From the NCBI GenBank assembly GCA_027214345.1, contig JAPWHR010000020.1:19452-83451 (forward strand): a stretch of 64,000 nt of DNA, given 5' to 3'. The notes beneath the pieces are model-generated. The model did no database searches. It was not told the origin of the DNA and saw only the letters and a program-made list of their open reading frames with translations. Below are positions 8,636 to 17,177 of this stretch, piece by piece. The translations under genes and the position numbers were made by a program. Position 1 is the first letter of the stretch, and every line of letters starts with the position of its first letter. Source of the DNA: Comamonadaceae bacterium G21597-S1 (GTDB taxonomy: Bacteria > Pseudomonadota > Gammaproteobacteria > Burkholderiales > Burkholderiaceae_C).

Positions 8636-9529
8636 TCAATTCGCCTGCGGCCAGCGCGTGAGCCATTGCAGCAAGGCTGCGTCGTCCAGATCGGCCAGGC
8701 CGGCCGCGCTGGCCTGCGCAAAGGCGTCGCGCGCCGCCGCGCCCAGCGGGCCATGGAAGCCGAGTTGCTGCGCCGCCTGTATCGCCAGCCGGGTGTCCTT
8801 CTCCAGCAGCGTCATGTGGGCGCGCGGCGCGTAGTCGCCGGCGATCGCCCGCCGCATCCGGTCCGAGCCGATCCAGCTCTGGCCGCTGGAGCGCTCGATC
8901 ACGTCCAGGGTGGCGCCGAGGTCCAGGCCCATGCGGCCGGCCAGCGCCAGCACCTCGGCGGCGCCAACCAGGTTGATGCCGGCGGCGAGGTTGTTGACCA
9001 GCTTGGTCCGCGCGCCGTCGCCCAGCCGTTCGCCGACCCGGAACACATGGCCGGACAGGGCTTCGACCAGGCCGCGATGGCGCTCGAACACCGTCGGTGC
9101 GCAGGCCACCATCAGGCTCATGCTGCCGTCGCGTGCCCGGGCCGGCCCGCCGGACATCGGCGCGTCAATGGCATGCAGGCCGAACGGGCGCAGTTCCAGC
9201 GCGATTGCCTCCACGTCGTCGGGCGCCATGGTCGGGCATAACATCACGCAGCGGCCCAGCCGCATCGCCTGCGCCACCGCGCCGGCGCCGAACAACACGT
9301 CGCGCGTCTGCGGTGCATCGACGACACACACGATGGTGACGTGCGCGTCGCGCGCCGCGTCAGAGGGCGCCGCATGCGCGGTGGCACCCAGCGCGGCCAA
9401 TGCCTGGCTGCGTTCGGGCAGCCGGTCGCAGACATGCACCGGCCAGTGGCGTGCCAGCAGGTTGGCCGCCATGGCGGCGCCCATGTTGCCGACACCGACG
9501 ACGGCCACCGGAAAGACCGGCTCCGTCAT
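8636..9529 (-). CDS. NAD-dependent beta-hydroxyacid dehydrogenase (3-hydroxyisobutyrate dehydrogenase family)
   Basis: A 297-residue soluble oxidoreductase of the 6-phosphogluconate / 3-hydroxyisobutyrate dehydrogenase superfamily. It shows an N-terminal Rossmann motif VVGVGNMGAAMAANL. The substrate loop DAPMSGGPARARDGS lies around residue 120. The catalytic lysine is in TKLVNNLAAG, in the helical C-terminal half. The real substrate (tartronate semialdehyde, 3-hydroxyisobutyrate, glyoxylate or another) cannot be decided. The start overlaps the rodA stop by 4 nt (ATGA), which implies coupled translation although the functions are unrelated. Confidence 0.88.
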   Translation of the reverse strand: MTEPVFPVAVVGVGNMGAAMAANLLARHWPVHVCDRLPERSQALAALGATAHAAPSDAARDAHVTIVCVVDAPQTRDVLFGAGAVAQAMRLGRCVMLCPTMAPDDVEAIALELRPFGLHAIDAPMSGGPARARDGSMSLMVACAPTVFERHRGLVEALSGHVFRVGERLGDGARTKLVNNLAAGINLVGAAEVLALAGRMGLDLGATLDVIERSSGQSWIGSDRMRRAIAGDYAPRAHMTLLEKDTRLAIQAAQQLGFHGPLGAAARDAFAQASAAGLADLDDAALLQWLTRWPQAN

Positions 9530-10680
9530 GACTGGACCAGTCGCTTGGCCTTGCCGATCGACATCAGCATGCCCAGTGCCAGGCCCAGCGTCACCATGGC
9601 CGTGCCGCCATAACTGATGAAGGGCAGGGGCACGCCGACCACCGGCAGGATGCCGCTGACCATGCCCATGTTGACGAAGGCGTACGAGAAGAACATCATC
9701 GCCAGCGCGCCGGCCAGCAGGCGCGAGAACAGCGTCGGAGCGTCCAGCGCGATGCTCAGCGCGCGCAGCACCAGGAAAATGAAGCCGCCGATCAGCAGCA
9801 GGTTGCCGATCAGGCCGAATTCCTCCGAATACGCGGCGAAGATGAAGTCGGTCGTGCGTTCGGGGATGAATTCCAGGTGGGTCTGCGTGCCCTGCATGAA
9901 ACCCTTGCCCCATACGCCGCCGGAGCCGATCGCGATCATGCCCTGGATGATGTGGAATCCCTTGCCCAGCGGATCCTTGGCCGGGTCGAGCAGCGTGCAG
10001 ATGCGTTGCTGCTGGTAGTCGCGCAACACCACCCAGCGCACGCCGTCCGCGCACAGGTCGGACTGGAACAGCACCAGCAGGCCGATGCCGACGACCGCGA
10101 TCAGCACCGGCGGCAACACCAGGCGCCAGCTCAGCCCGGCGAAGAAGATCACCGACAGGCCGGCGGCCAGCACCAGCAGCGAGGTCCCCAGGTCGGGCTG
10201 TTTCATGATCAGGCCCACCGGTATGGCCAGCAGGATGGCGCCGACCACATAGTCCAGCGGGCGCAGCTGGCCTTCGCGTTTCTGGAACCACCAGGCCAGC
10301 ATCAGCGGCATGGCGATCTTCAGGATCTCGCTGGGCTGGATCGTGATGCCCAGGTTGAGCCAGCGGGTCGCGCCCTTGCGGGTGATGCCGAACAGTGCCA
10401 CCGCGACCAGCAGCGCCACGCCGAGCACGTACAGCGGCACTGCAACCGCCATCAGTCGCTGCGGCGGCACCTGGGCCACGACGAACATGATGCCGGCGGC
10501 CAGCAGCATGTTGCGGCCATGGGACTCGAAACGCGTGCCGTGGTCGAAGCCCGATGAATACATCGTCAGCAGGCCGGCCGCGGCCAGCGCCACCACGGCG
10601 AACAGCAGCAGTCCGTCGAAACCGGTGAAAAGGGGCAGGATCCGTCGCCACAACGACGGCTTGTCAAAAACGGCAGCCAT
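9526..10680 (-). CDS. rodA: Rod-shape SEDS glycosyltransferase RodA
   Basis: RodA is the SEDS-family peptidoglycan polymerase of the elongasome and works with PBP2. The 384-residue inner membrane protein has about ten hydrophobic segments. Conserved SEDS motifs are present: QPSEILKIAMPL, KQPDLGTSLL and PERTTDFIFA in the large loop, and PLPFISYGGTAM near the C-terminus. It is a separate gene from the ftsW paralogue at 37569-38831. No mreB, mreC, mreD or mrdA lies beside it in this window. Confidence 0.95.
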   Translation of the reverse strand: MAAVFDKPSLWRRILPLFTGFDGLLLFAVVALAAAGLLTMYSSGFDHGTRFESHGRNMLLAAGIMFVVAQVPPQRLMAVAVPLYVLGVALLVAVALFGITRKGATRWLNLGITIQPSEILKIAMPLMLAWWFQKREGQLRPLDYVVGAILLAIPVGLIMKQPDLGTSLLVLAAGLSVIFFAGLSWRLVLPPVLIAVVGIGLLVLFQSDLCADGVRWVVLRDYQQQRICTLLDPAKDPLGKGFHIIQGMIAIGSGGVWGKGFMQGTQTHLEFIPERTTDFIFAAYSEEFGLIGNLLLIGGFIFLVLRALSIALDAPTLFSRLLAGALAMMFFSYAFVNMGMVSGILPVVGVPLPFISYGGTAMVTLGLALGMLMSIGKAKRLVQS

Positions 10681-10723
10681 GTCCGGGATTATCCCGCGCC
10701 GCCGGCGTGCCTATGATGAGGGC

Positions 10724-11323
10724 ATGGCCATCCCATCCCCGCCGACCACCCATCTGGTGTACCTGCATGGTTTCCGTTCCTCCCCGCAGTCGACCAAGGC
10801 CCGCATCATGGCCACGCGTGTGGCGCGCGACCACCCCGCCGTCACCTGGTGGTGCCCGCAGCTGCCGTCGTCGCCCCGCCAGGCGATGGACATGGTGGCG
10901 CGGGGCACTGCGGCCTGGCCCGGCGCGCGCATGGCGGTGGTCGGTTCCTCGCTCGGCGGGTATTACGCGACCTGGCTGGCCGAGCAAAGGTCGTGCAAGG
11001 CGGTGCTGCTCAATCCGGCGGTATTCGCCGCGCGCGACCTGGCGCGGCATGTCGGCACCCATGCGCTCTGGCACGACCCGATGCAGCAGGTCGACTTCAC
11101 CCGCGAGCATGTCGACGAATTGCATGCCTTGCACACCGGCGGGCCGGCCGATGCCGCGCGTTATTTCCTGCTCGCGGCCAAGGGCGACGAGGTGCTGGAC
11201 TGGCGCGAAATGGTGCAGCGTTACCCCGGCGCGCAGCAGCGCCTGCTCGAGCACGGCGACCATGGCCTGAGCGATTTTGAAGACCACCTCGACGCGGTGC
11301 TGGACTTCCTCGCTCTCGCGTAG
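10724..11323 (+). CDS. YqiA/YcfP-type alpha/beta-hydrolase esterase
   Basis: A 199-residue small esterase of the UPF0227/YqiA family, alpha/beta-hydrolase fold, with an unknown natural substrate. The N-terminal strand leads into LHGFRSSP (oxyanion region). The nucleophile elbow is GSSLGG. The catalytic acid lies in the AKGDEVLDW stretch, and the histidine is in EHGDHGLSDF close to the C-terminus. The ATG at 10724 gives the family length; the frame runs further upstream only as antisense to rodA. In many proteobacteria such genes sit near cell-envelope or topoisomerase genes; here it is divergent from rodA with 43 nt between. Confidence 0.88.
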   Translation: MAIPSPPTTHLVYLHGFRSSPQSTKARIMATRVARDHPAVTWWCPQLPSSPRQAMDMVARGTAAWPGARMAVVGSSLGGYYATWLAEQRSCKAVLLNPAVFAARDLARHVGTHALWHDPMQQVDFTREHVDELHALHTGGPADAARYFLLAAKGDEVLDWREMVQRYPGAQQRLLEHGDHGLSDFEDHLDAVLDFLALA

Positions 11324-11437
11324 GCCCCGCCAGCCCTGGGGTTTTGCGCCGCCTGGCCGGCGCCGTGGCGCTGCCGCGCCCGCGGCCCGGCGCGCCCGCA
11401 TCCGGCCCGTGCATGGTTTGCAGGGACAATACCGGCC

Positions 11438-13528
11438 ATGTTCCTATTGTTTGAAGAAGCCGGCAAGTTCCTGGCCGGCCGGGTGTTGTCGCAGACCGAT
11501 ACCTCCGCCCAGGTCGAGCTCGACAGCGGCAAGCGCGTCAAGGTCAAGGCCGCCAATATCCTGATCACGTTCGACAAGCCGGCGCCGGCCGATCTGCTGG
11601 CGGCCGCCCGCGGTGTGAGTGAAGACATCGAGCTCGACATGGCCTGGGAGTTTGCGCCCGAGCAGGAGTTCGGATTTGCCGACCTGGCGCGTGAGTATTT
11701 CAGCGACAAGGCCACGCTCGAGCAGCAGGTCGGTGCCTTGATCAGCCTGTTCGAGGCGCCGCATTATTTCCGGCGCGCCGGCAAGGGTCGGTTCCGCAAG
11801 GCATCGGCCGACGTGCTGGCACAGGCGCTGGCGGCGATCGAAAAGAAGAAGCTGGTGCAGCAGCAGATCGACGCCTGGGTCGCCGAGCTCGCCGCGGGCC
11901 GGTGTCCGGAGCCGGTGCGCGAACAGCTCTACAAGATCCTGTTCAAGCCGGACAAGAACGCGCCGGAATACAAGGCCGTGGTCGAGGCTTCGCGCGCGAC
12001 GCACCTGGCGCCGCTGGATCTGCTGCAAAAGGCCGGTGCCATCGACTCGCCGTACCAGTTTCACTGGCGGCGTTTCCTGTTCGAGCATTTCCCCAAGGGC
12101 ACCGGTTTCCCCGATGTCCAGGCGCCCCCGATCAAGGACGATCTCCCGCTGGCCGGTGTGCAGGCGTTCTCGATCGACGATTCGGCCACGACCGAGATCG
12201 ACGATGCGCTCAGCGTGCTGGGCCTGGGCAGCGGACAGGTCACCGTGGGCATCCATATCGCAGCGCCGGGGCTGGCGGTGCAGCCGGGCGACCCGGTCGA
12301 CAACCTCGGGCGCGCGCGCCTGTCGACCGTCTACATGCCGGGTTACAAACTCACCATGCTGCCCGATGCGGTGGTGCAGGCCTATACGCTGCAGGAGGGG
12401 CGCGACTGCCCCGCGGTATCGCTGTATGTCACATTCAACGAAGACACGCTGGCGATCGAGCACACCGAGACGCGGCTCGAGCGCGTGCCCATCGTGGCCA
12501 ATCTGCGCCATGACCAGCTCGACGCCGTCATCACCGCCGATTGGCTGGCCGATGCGGGCGACGCGACCGATGCCGATTTGTCGCCCGGCCTGCCGGCGGT
12601 GCCGGGCCTGCGTGTGCAGTTGGCGTTCCTGCACCGGCTGGCCACGCACCTGAAGGCGCAACGCGAGGTGGTGCGCGGCAAGCCCGAGAACTTCACCCGA
12701 CCCGACTACAACTTCCGGCTGTTGCGTGAAGGCAGCGGGGAGCCCGACGGCAGCGAGCAGGTGGAGATCACGGTGCGCCAGCGTGGCGCGCCGCTGGACC
12801 TGGTCGTGTCCGAGGCGATGATCCTGGCCAACAGCCACTGGGGCAGCTGGATGGCCGAACTCGGCGTGCCGGCGATCTACCGCAGCCAGGCCAGCCTGGC
12901 CCCGGGCATCAAGGTGCGCATGGGCACCAAGGCCCTGCCGCACGCGGGCATCGGCGTCAAGAGTTACGCCTGGAGCACCTCGCCGCTGCGCCGCTACACC
13001 GACCTGGTCAACCAGTGGCAGATCATTGCCTGCGCGCGCCACGGCAAGACCGCGGCGCTGGTGGCGCCGTTCAAGCCCAAGGATGCCGAACTGTTCGCGA
13101 TCATCTCCGGCTTCGATGCCGCCTACGGAGCCTACGGCGCGTTCCAGGGCGCGATCGAACGGTTCTGGACCTTGCGCTACCTGACGCAGAACACCATCCA
13201 GGAACTGGTGGCCGCGTTGTTCAAGGACAACCTGGTGCGCGCCGAATCCCTGCCGCTGGTGTTGCCGGTGGTGGGGGCGCAAGGCATGCCGCGTGGCGCC
13301 CGGCTGCGCGTGCGCCTGGGCGCGGTCGACACGATCGCACTGGACGTGACCGGCTCGGTCCTCGAGCGGCTCGATGCGCCGACAGGCGACGGTGCACCGG
13401 CACCGGACGCGGCGGTGTCCGATGACGACAGCGACGACGAGGTCGTGGTCGGGCCGCTGTCGATCGCGGTCGATCTGGATGAACCTGCGGCAGCATCCGC
13501 GCCGGGTGGCGATAATCAGGCCTCGTGA
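11438..13528 (+). CDS. RNase II (RNB) family 3'-5' exoribonuclease
   Basis: A 696-residue processive single-strand RNA exonuclease of the RNase II / VacB family. A cold-shock-like region is at the N-terminus. The RNB catalytic domain starts near residue 245, with the acidic cluster SIDDSATTEIDDA that binds the catalytic magnesium ions. The RNB signature region ending at SPLRRYTDLVNQWQ is near residue 515. The last 40 residues are an acidic, low-complexity tail. Whether it is orthologous to rnb or to rnr is unclear; the length is between the two. The stop overlaps the GTG of the TonB-like gene. Confidence 0.93.
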   Translation: MFLLFEEAGKFLAGRVLSQTDTSAQVELDSGKRVKVKAANILITFDKPAPADLLAAARGVSEDIELDMAWEFAPEQEFGFADLAREYFSDKATLEQQVGALISLFEAPHYFRRAGKGRFRKASADVLAQALAAIEKKKLVQQQIDAWVAELAAGRCPEPVREQLYKILFKPDKNAPEYKAVVEASRATHLAPLDLLQKAGAIDSPYQFHWRRFLFEHFPKGTGFPDVQAPPIKDDLPLAGVQAFSIDDSATTEIDDALSVLGLGSGQVTVGIHIAAPGLAVQPGDPVDNLGRARLSTVYMPGYKLTMLPDAVVQAYTLQEGRDCPAVSLYVTFNEDTLAIEHTETRLERVPIVANLRHDQLDAVITADWLADAGDATDADLSPGLPAVPGLRVQLAFLHRLATHLKAQREVVRGKPENFTRPDYNFRLLREGSGEPDGSEQVEITVRQRGAPLDLVVSEAMILANSHWGSWMAELGVPAIYRSQASLAPGIKVRMGTKALPHAGIGVKSYAWSTSPLRRYTDLVNQWQIIACARHGKTAALVAPFKPKDAELFAIISGFDAAYGAYGAFQGAIERFWTLRYLTQNTIQELVAALFKDNLVRAESLPLVLPVVGAQGMPRGARLRVRLGAVDTIALDVTGSVLERLDAPTGDGAPAPDAAVSDDDSDDEVVVGPLSIAVDLDEPAAASAPGGDNQAS

Positions 13529-14382
13529 AACTGCGCACTTTCACCACCATGCAACTGGCGCTGGGCGCCTCGCTGGCCGTGCATGCGGCCTTGCTGACCG
13601 TGCGTTTCGTCGATCCGGAGCGTTTCAACCGGGTGTTCGAGGACACGCCGCTCGAGGTCATCCTGGTCAACGCCCGCACCAACGACAAGCCCGACAAGGC
13701 GCAGGCCCTGGCCCAGGCCAACATGGCTGGCGGCGGCGAACTCGACCGGGGCCGCGCCACGACGCCGTTGCCGGCGTCCGCGCTCACGGCCATCGGCGAC
13801 GCGATCGAGGAACAGTCCAACGCCAGCACCCAGACGCTGCTCGAACAGCAGCAGATGATGCTGGCCCAGGTGCGAACCCAGCTCGCCGCGTTGCGGCCTC
13901 CCGAGCCGCTCAACCCCGGTGCGACGCCCGAGCAGATCACCCGCGAGGAAAAACGCCGCCGGTTGATCAAGCTGCTGGCCGAGATCGAGCGGCGCATCCA
14001 GGAAGAGAACGCGCGGCCGAAGAAACGTTACGTGAGCCCGGCCACGCGCGAGGTGCCGTACGCGGTGTATTACGACACCATGCGCCGCCTGATCGAGGAC
14101 ATGGGCACCACCAATTTCCCGACCTTCGGCGGCAAGAAGCTGTATGGCGAGCTGACGATGCTGATCACCGTCAACCACGACGGCCATGTGCTGGCCACCG
14201 AAGTGGTGGACAGCTCCGGCATGCCGGTGCTCGACCGGCGGGCCGAACTCATTGCCCGTTCGGCCGGCCCGTTCGGCGGCTTCACCGACGAGATGCGCCG
14301 CAGTTTCGACCAGCTGGTGCTGGTGTCGCGCTTCAAGTTCACGCGCGACGAGCTGCTCGAAGCCAAGGTCAGCGGCAAATGA
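13525..14382 (+). CDS. TonB-like energy transducer protein
   Basis: A 285-residue envelope protein with one N-terminal membrane anchor (about residues 9-28). A long periplasmic, coiled-coil-prone middle (residues 95-165, rich in Gln, Glu and Arg) follows. A TonB C-terminal domain occupies about residues 190-285. This suggests a TonB-type link between inner and outer membrane. No exbB or exbD is adjacent, so it may use shared ExbBD or have another envelope role. The start is GTG at 13525, overlapping the RNase gene stop by 4 nt (GTGA). The alternative MQLALG start, eight codons on, is less likely because it loses the coupling. Confidence 0.85.
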   Translation: MKLRTFTTMQLALGASLAVHAALLTVRFVDPERFNRVFEDTPLEVILVNARTNDKPDKAQALAQANMAGGGELDRGRATTPLPASALTAIGDAIEEQSNASTQTLLEQQQMMLAQVRTQLAALRPPEPLNPGATPEQITREEKRRRLIKLLAEIERRIQEENARPKKRYVSPATREVPYAVYYDTMRRLIEDMGTTNFPTFGGKKLYGELTMLITVNHDGHVLATEVVDSSGMPVLDRRAELIARSAGPFGGFTDEMRRSFDQLVLVSRFKFTRDELLEAKVSGK

Positions 14383-14444
14383 GTGTGCAGGGCTTGCCGG
14401 TCGATGCCGCCGGACGGCGCCGCGTGCGGGGCGTGCCACGATGA
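14379..14444 (+). other. 21-codon mini-ORF bridging the TonB-like gene and mtgA
   Basis: An ATG-initiated 21-codon ORF (starting MSVQGLPVD) begins in an ATGA overlap with the TonB-like stop and ends in an ATGA overlap with the mtgA start. The product is Arg/Val-rich and matches nothing recognised. In many Burkholderiales the shikimate dehydrogenase gene aroE occupies exactly this slot between the TonB-like gene and mtgA. This may therefore be a deletion scar of aroE that kept both translational junctions, or only a coupling relay. Confidence 0.45.
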
Positions 14445-15169
14445 GGCCGCTGTTGCGCTGGGCCGCACTGGTGTTGCTGGCCCTGTTCCTGTTGCAGCTG
14501 TTCTTCGTGGGTCGGATCGCCGCGATGGCGGTGATCGATCCGCAGTCGACCGCGTTCCAGCGGACCGAGGCCTGGCGCATCGCGCAGCACAAGGGCGAGT
14601 TGCGCTGGCGCCAGGAGTGGGTGGCCTACGCGCAGATCTCCGACAACCTCAAGCGCGCCGTGATCGCGTCCGAGGACGATGGCTACACCGACCACGACGG
14701 CATCGACTGGGATGCGGTCGAGAAGGCCTGGGCGAAGAACAGCCGGGCCGAGGAACTGGCCGAACAACGGGCGGCGGCCGGTCGCAAGGCGCGCGCACCC
14801 AAGGTGGTGGGCGGCTCGACGATCACGCAGCAACTGGCCAAGAACCTGTTGCTGTCCGGCGAACGCACCTTGCTGCGCAAGGGGCAGGAGTTCGCGCTGG
14901 CGCTGATGCTCGAGGCGCTGCTGGACAAGCGGCGCATCCTCGAGATCTATCTCAACAACGTCGAGTGGGGTGAGGGCGTGTTCGGTGCCCAGGCCGCGGC
15001 CCAGCATTATTTCCGCAAGCCGGCGTCGCGCCTGAGCGCGTACGAGGCGGCCCGGCTGGCCGTGATGTTGCCGCGGCCCCGGTACTTCGAGAAGCTGCCG
15101 GGGTCGGCCTATCTGGCCGGGCGTGCTTCGACGATCACCGCGCGCATGGCGCACGCCCGCTTGCCGTGA
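14441..15169 (+). CDS. mtgA: Monofunctional biosynthetic peptidoglycan transglycosylase
   Basis: MtgA polymerises lipid II into glycan strands on the periplasmic face of the inner membrane. The 242-residue protein has one N-terminal membrane segment (about residues 8-26) and a GT51 domain. The catalytic glutamate sits in ASEDDGYTDHDG. The second family signature, GGSTITQQLAKNLLL, is near residue 127. An Arg/Ala-rich insertion of about 15 residues lies between these two motifs. The ATG at 14441 overlaps the mini-ORF stop. Length and both motifs match the family well. Confidence 0.95.
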   Translation: MRPLLRWAALVLLALFLLQLFFVGRIAAMAVIDPQSTAFQRTEAWRIAQHKGELRWRQEWVAYAQISDNLKRAVIASEDDGYTDHDGIDWDAVEKAWAKNSRAEELAEQRAAAGRKARAPKVVGGSTITQQLAKNLLLSGERTLLRKGQEFALALMLEALLDKRRILEIYLNNVEWGEGVFGAQAAAQHYFRKPASRLSAYEAARLAVMLPRPRYFEKLPGSAYLAGRASTITARMAHARLP

Positions 15170-15206
15170 CGGGTCGCTGCGGCGGCTGCTGGGTATCATC
15201 GGGCCC

Positions 15207-15818
15207 ATGCGTGCCAAGTTGATGGGTCTTTTCCTGCTCGCCCTGGTGCGCTTGTTGACCGGCTCGCAGGCGCGTTGGTATGGCTGTCCGCCCAAGGCCG
15301 AGCAACGCATCTATTTTGCGAACCACCAGAGTCATGCCGACCTGGTGCTGATCTGGGCGGCGCTGCCGCAGGTGCTGCGCACGTTGACGCGTCCGATCGC
15401 GGCGCGCGACTACTGGACCAAGACACCTTTTCGGCAATGGATCACGACCCAGGTGTTCAATGCCATCTACGTGGCGCGTGACCGCACGGCCGACCAGGAC
15501 CCGCTCGAGCCGCTGGTCGAGGCGCTGGAGAACGGTGACTCGATCATCCTGTTTCCCGAGGGTACCCGCGGCCATGCGGAGGTGCCGCAGCCGTTCAAGG
15601 CCGGCCTGTACAACCTGGCCTTGCGGTTCCCGGACGTGGTGCTGGTGCCGGCCTGGATCGCGAACGTGCAGCGGGTCATGCCCAAGGGCGAGGTGGTGCC
15701 GGTGCCGGTGCTGTGTTCGGTGACTTTCGGCGCGCCGGTCAAGCTCGAGCCGGGGGAAGACCGGCGGGCGTTCCTGGAGCGGGCGCGGGAGGCGGTGATG
15801 GCCTTGCGGGATGTGTGA
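15207..15818 (+). CDS. PlsC-type 1-acyl-sn-glycerol-3-phosphate acyltransferase
   Basis: A 203-residue membrane-associated acyltransferase that probably converts lysophosphatidic acid to phosphatidic acid. It has a hydrophobic N-terminus and motif I NHQSHAD (catalytic His40 and Asp45, spacing HX4D). Motif III, FPEGTRG, is near residue 113. It is shorter than the usual 240-250 residue PlsC. A CdsA-like gene follows 360 nt later. The two could form a phosphatidate to CDP-diacylglycerol pair, but two palindromic repeats separate them. The start at 15207 was chosen because the upstream extension is Arg-rich and antisense-like. Confidence 0.88.
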   Translation: MRAKLMGLFLLALVRLLTGSQARWYGCPPKAEQRIYFANHQSHADLVLIWAALPQVLRTLTRPIAARDYWTKTPFRQWITTQVFNAIYVARDRTADQDPLEPLVEALENGDSIILFPEGTRGHAEVPQPFKAGLYNLALRFPDVVLVPAWIANVQRVMPKGEVVPVPVLCSVTFGAPVKLEPGEDRRAFLERAREAVMALRDV

Positions 15819-15857
15819 GGGTGTGATGGTCTTCCTGACGTGTTGCATTGGTGGTGT

Positions 15858-15949
15858 GCCATGTGGGGTGGGTGGGCGACTCCGCTCATGTCCCCCGGCC
15901 TTCGGCCTCCGCCTTTACTTCGCTGCGTCGCCCACCCACCCCACATGGC
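15858..15949. repeat. Palindromic element, copy 1 (22-bp perfect arms, 48-nt loop)
   Basis: The arms 15858-15879 and 15928-15949 are perfect reverse complements over 22 bp. They enclose a 48-nt loop that begins CTCCGCTCATGTCCCCCGG and ends ACTTCGCTGCG. The same loop, in reverse orientation and with unrelated arms, recurs at 15991-16086, and its first 19 nt recur at 63856-63874. A small GGCC-TTC-GGCC hairpin lies inside the loop. No ORF in the 359-nt gap 15819-16177 looks coding; the two palindromes fill most of it. Confidence 0.92.
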
Positions 15950-15990
15950 GGCGAACGGAGGAGGTGCACGGACGGTCAAATACCCTCCCA

Positions 15991-16086
15991 GGACCGGGGC
16001 GGTGGGGTGTCTTGCGCAGCGAAGTAAAGGCGGAGGCCGAAGGCCGGGGGACATTCGCGGAGCAAGACACCCCGCCGCCCCGGTCC
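15991..16086. repeat. Palindromic element, copy 2 (25-bp arms, inverted copy of the same loop)
   Basis: The arms 15991-16015 and 16062-16086 pair over 25 bp with one mismatch, which would be a G-U wobble in RNA. The loop, read as its reverse complement, matches the copy 1 loop at 46 of 48 positions when the two arm-closing bases are counted. The arm sequences of the two copies are different, so stem complementarity is kept while stem sequence is not. The two copies stand head to head, 41 nt apart. Confidence 0.92.
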
Positions 16087-16177
16087 CGCCGGCGATCTGC
16101 CCATGGATGGACGTCCCGGGCTTGTTCCTGCGTCCCCGACCTGGCACGGCGCATGCGGCCATCGGCATGACAACACC

Positions 16178-17167
16178 ATGAACCAGTACCTCAGGAACAT
16201 GAGCGCAACCGAACAGGTCGGGGCCATGTTCGTGTTCGTGTTCGGCTGCCTGATCGTTGCCAGCGTCGTGTTGCTGCTGCTGTCGCTGCGCGAACACCGG
16301 GACGCGGAAGTCGACGTTGCCTATCGCGCCAACCTGGAACGCTCCACGACCTTGTTGCGCAGCAGCTGGTTCATGGTCATCGTGTTCTGGATCGGATGGT
16401 TGTCGGGGGACATCGGTGCGACCGTGTTGTTCGCTCTCGTGTCCTTCTTCGCGCTGCGCGAGTTCATGGCCCTGTCGCCGACGCGCCGCGGCGACCACCG
16501 CAGCCTGGTGCTGGCCTTCTTCGTCATCCTGCCGCTGCAATACACGCTGGTGGGCATGCGGCACTTCGACCTGTTCACGGTGTTCATCCCGGTCTATGTG
16601 TTCCTGGCCATTCCGGTCGTCAGCGCGCTGGCCAACGATCCGCAGCGCTTTCTCGAGCGCAATGCGAAGCTGCAATGGGGCATCATGGTGTGTATCTACG
16701 GCATGAGCCACGTGCCGGCCCTGCTGTTGCTCGAGTTTTCGAACTACCGCGATCGCGGCGCGTTCCTGGTGATCTTTCTCGCGCTCGTGGTGCAGACCTG
16801 CATGGTGGTGCAGTACGTGGCCACGCGCCGGCTACGGCGCGCACCAGTCGCCCCGGCCATCAGCATCAGCTTCAACTGGGCCAGCTGGGGCATTGCGATC
16901 GGGGTCGGCAGCGTGCTGGGGGCCTTGCTGGCCGGCATCACGCCGTTCAAGCCGGGGCAGGCGTTCATGATGGCCTTGATCGCCTGTGTGGCGGGATCAC
17001 TCGGCCACCTGGTCATGAAGGCGATCAAACGCGATCGCGGCATTCCCGACTGGGGCCAGCAGGGCGACAGCGTCACCGGTGCCAACGGATTGCTGGACCG
17101 GGTCGATGCCCTGTGTTTTTCCGCGCCGGTGTTCTTCCACTCCGTGCGCTGGTATTTCGATCTGTAG
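16178..17167 (+). CDS. CdsA-like phosphatidate cytidylyltransferase
   Basis: A 329-residue polytopic inner membrane protein with about eight hydrophobic segments. The C-terminal part carries a CdsA-type signature: [19 protein letters not shown], then a degenerate segment, then [13 protein letters not shown]. This fits CDP-diacylglycerol synthesis from phosphatidate and CTP. The usual HGG of the signature reads GANG here, as in the more divergent YnbB-type branch, so a different lipid substrate is possible. The gene is 10 nt upstream of ruvC and downstream of the PlsC-like gene. The ATG at 16178 was preferred because the frame upstream runs into the repeat region. Confidence 0.82.
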   Translation: MNQYLRNMSATEQVGAMFVFVFGCLIVASVVLLLLSLREHRDAEVDVAYRANLERSTTLLRSSWFMVIVFWIGWLSGDIGATVLFALVSFFALREFMALSPTRRGDHRSLVLAFFVILPLQYTLVGMRHFDLFTVFIPVYVFLAIPVVSALANDPQRFLERNAKLQWGIMVCIYGMSHVPALLLLEFSNYRDRGAFLVIFLALVVQTCMVVQYVATRRLRRAPVAPAISISFNWASWGIAIGVGSVLGALLAGITPFKPGQAFMMALIACVAGSLGHLVMKAIKRDRGIPDWGQQGDSVTGANGLLDRVDALCFSAPVFFHSVRWYFDL

Positions 17168-17177
17168 GCCCGCCACC

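Noticed and set aside
11444..13282. 612-residue open frame on the minus strand inside the RNase II family gene
   Set aside because: It is fully antisense to a gene with clear RNB motifs. Its composition (Arg/Gly/Gln/His-rich, no domain pattern) is the usual shadow of GC-rich third-position bias.
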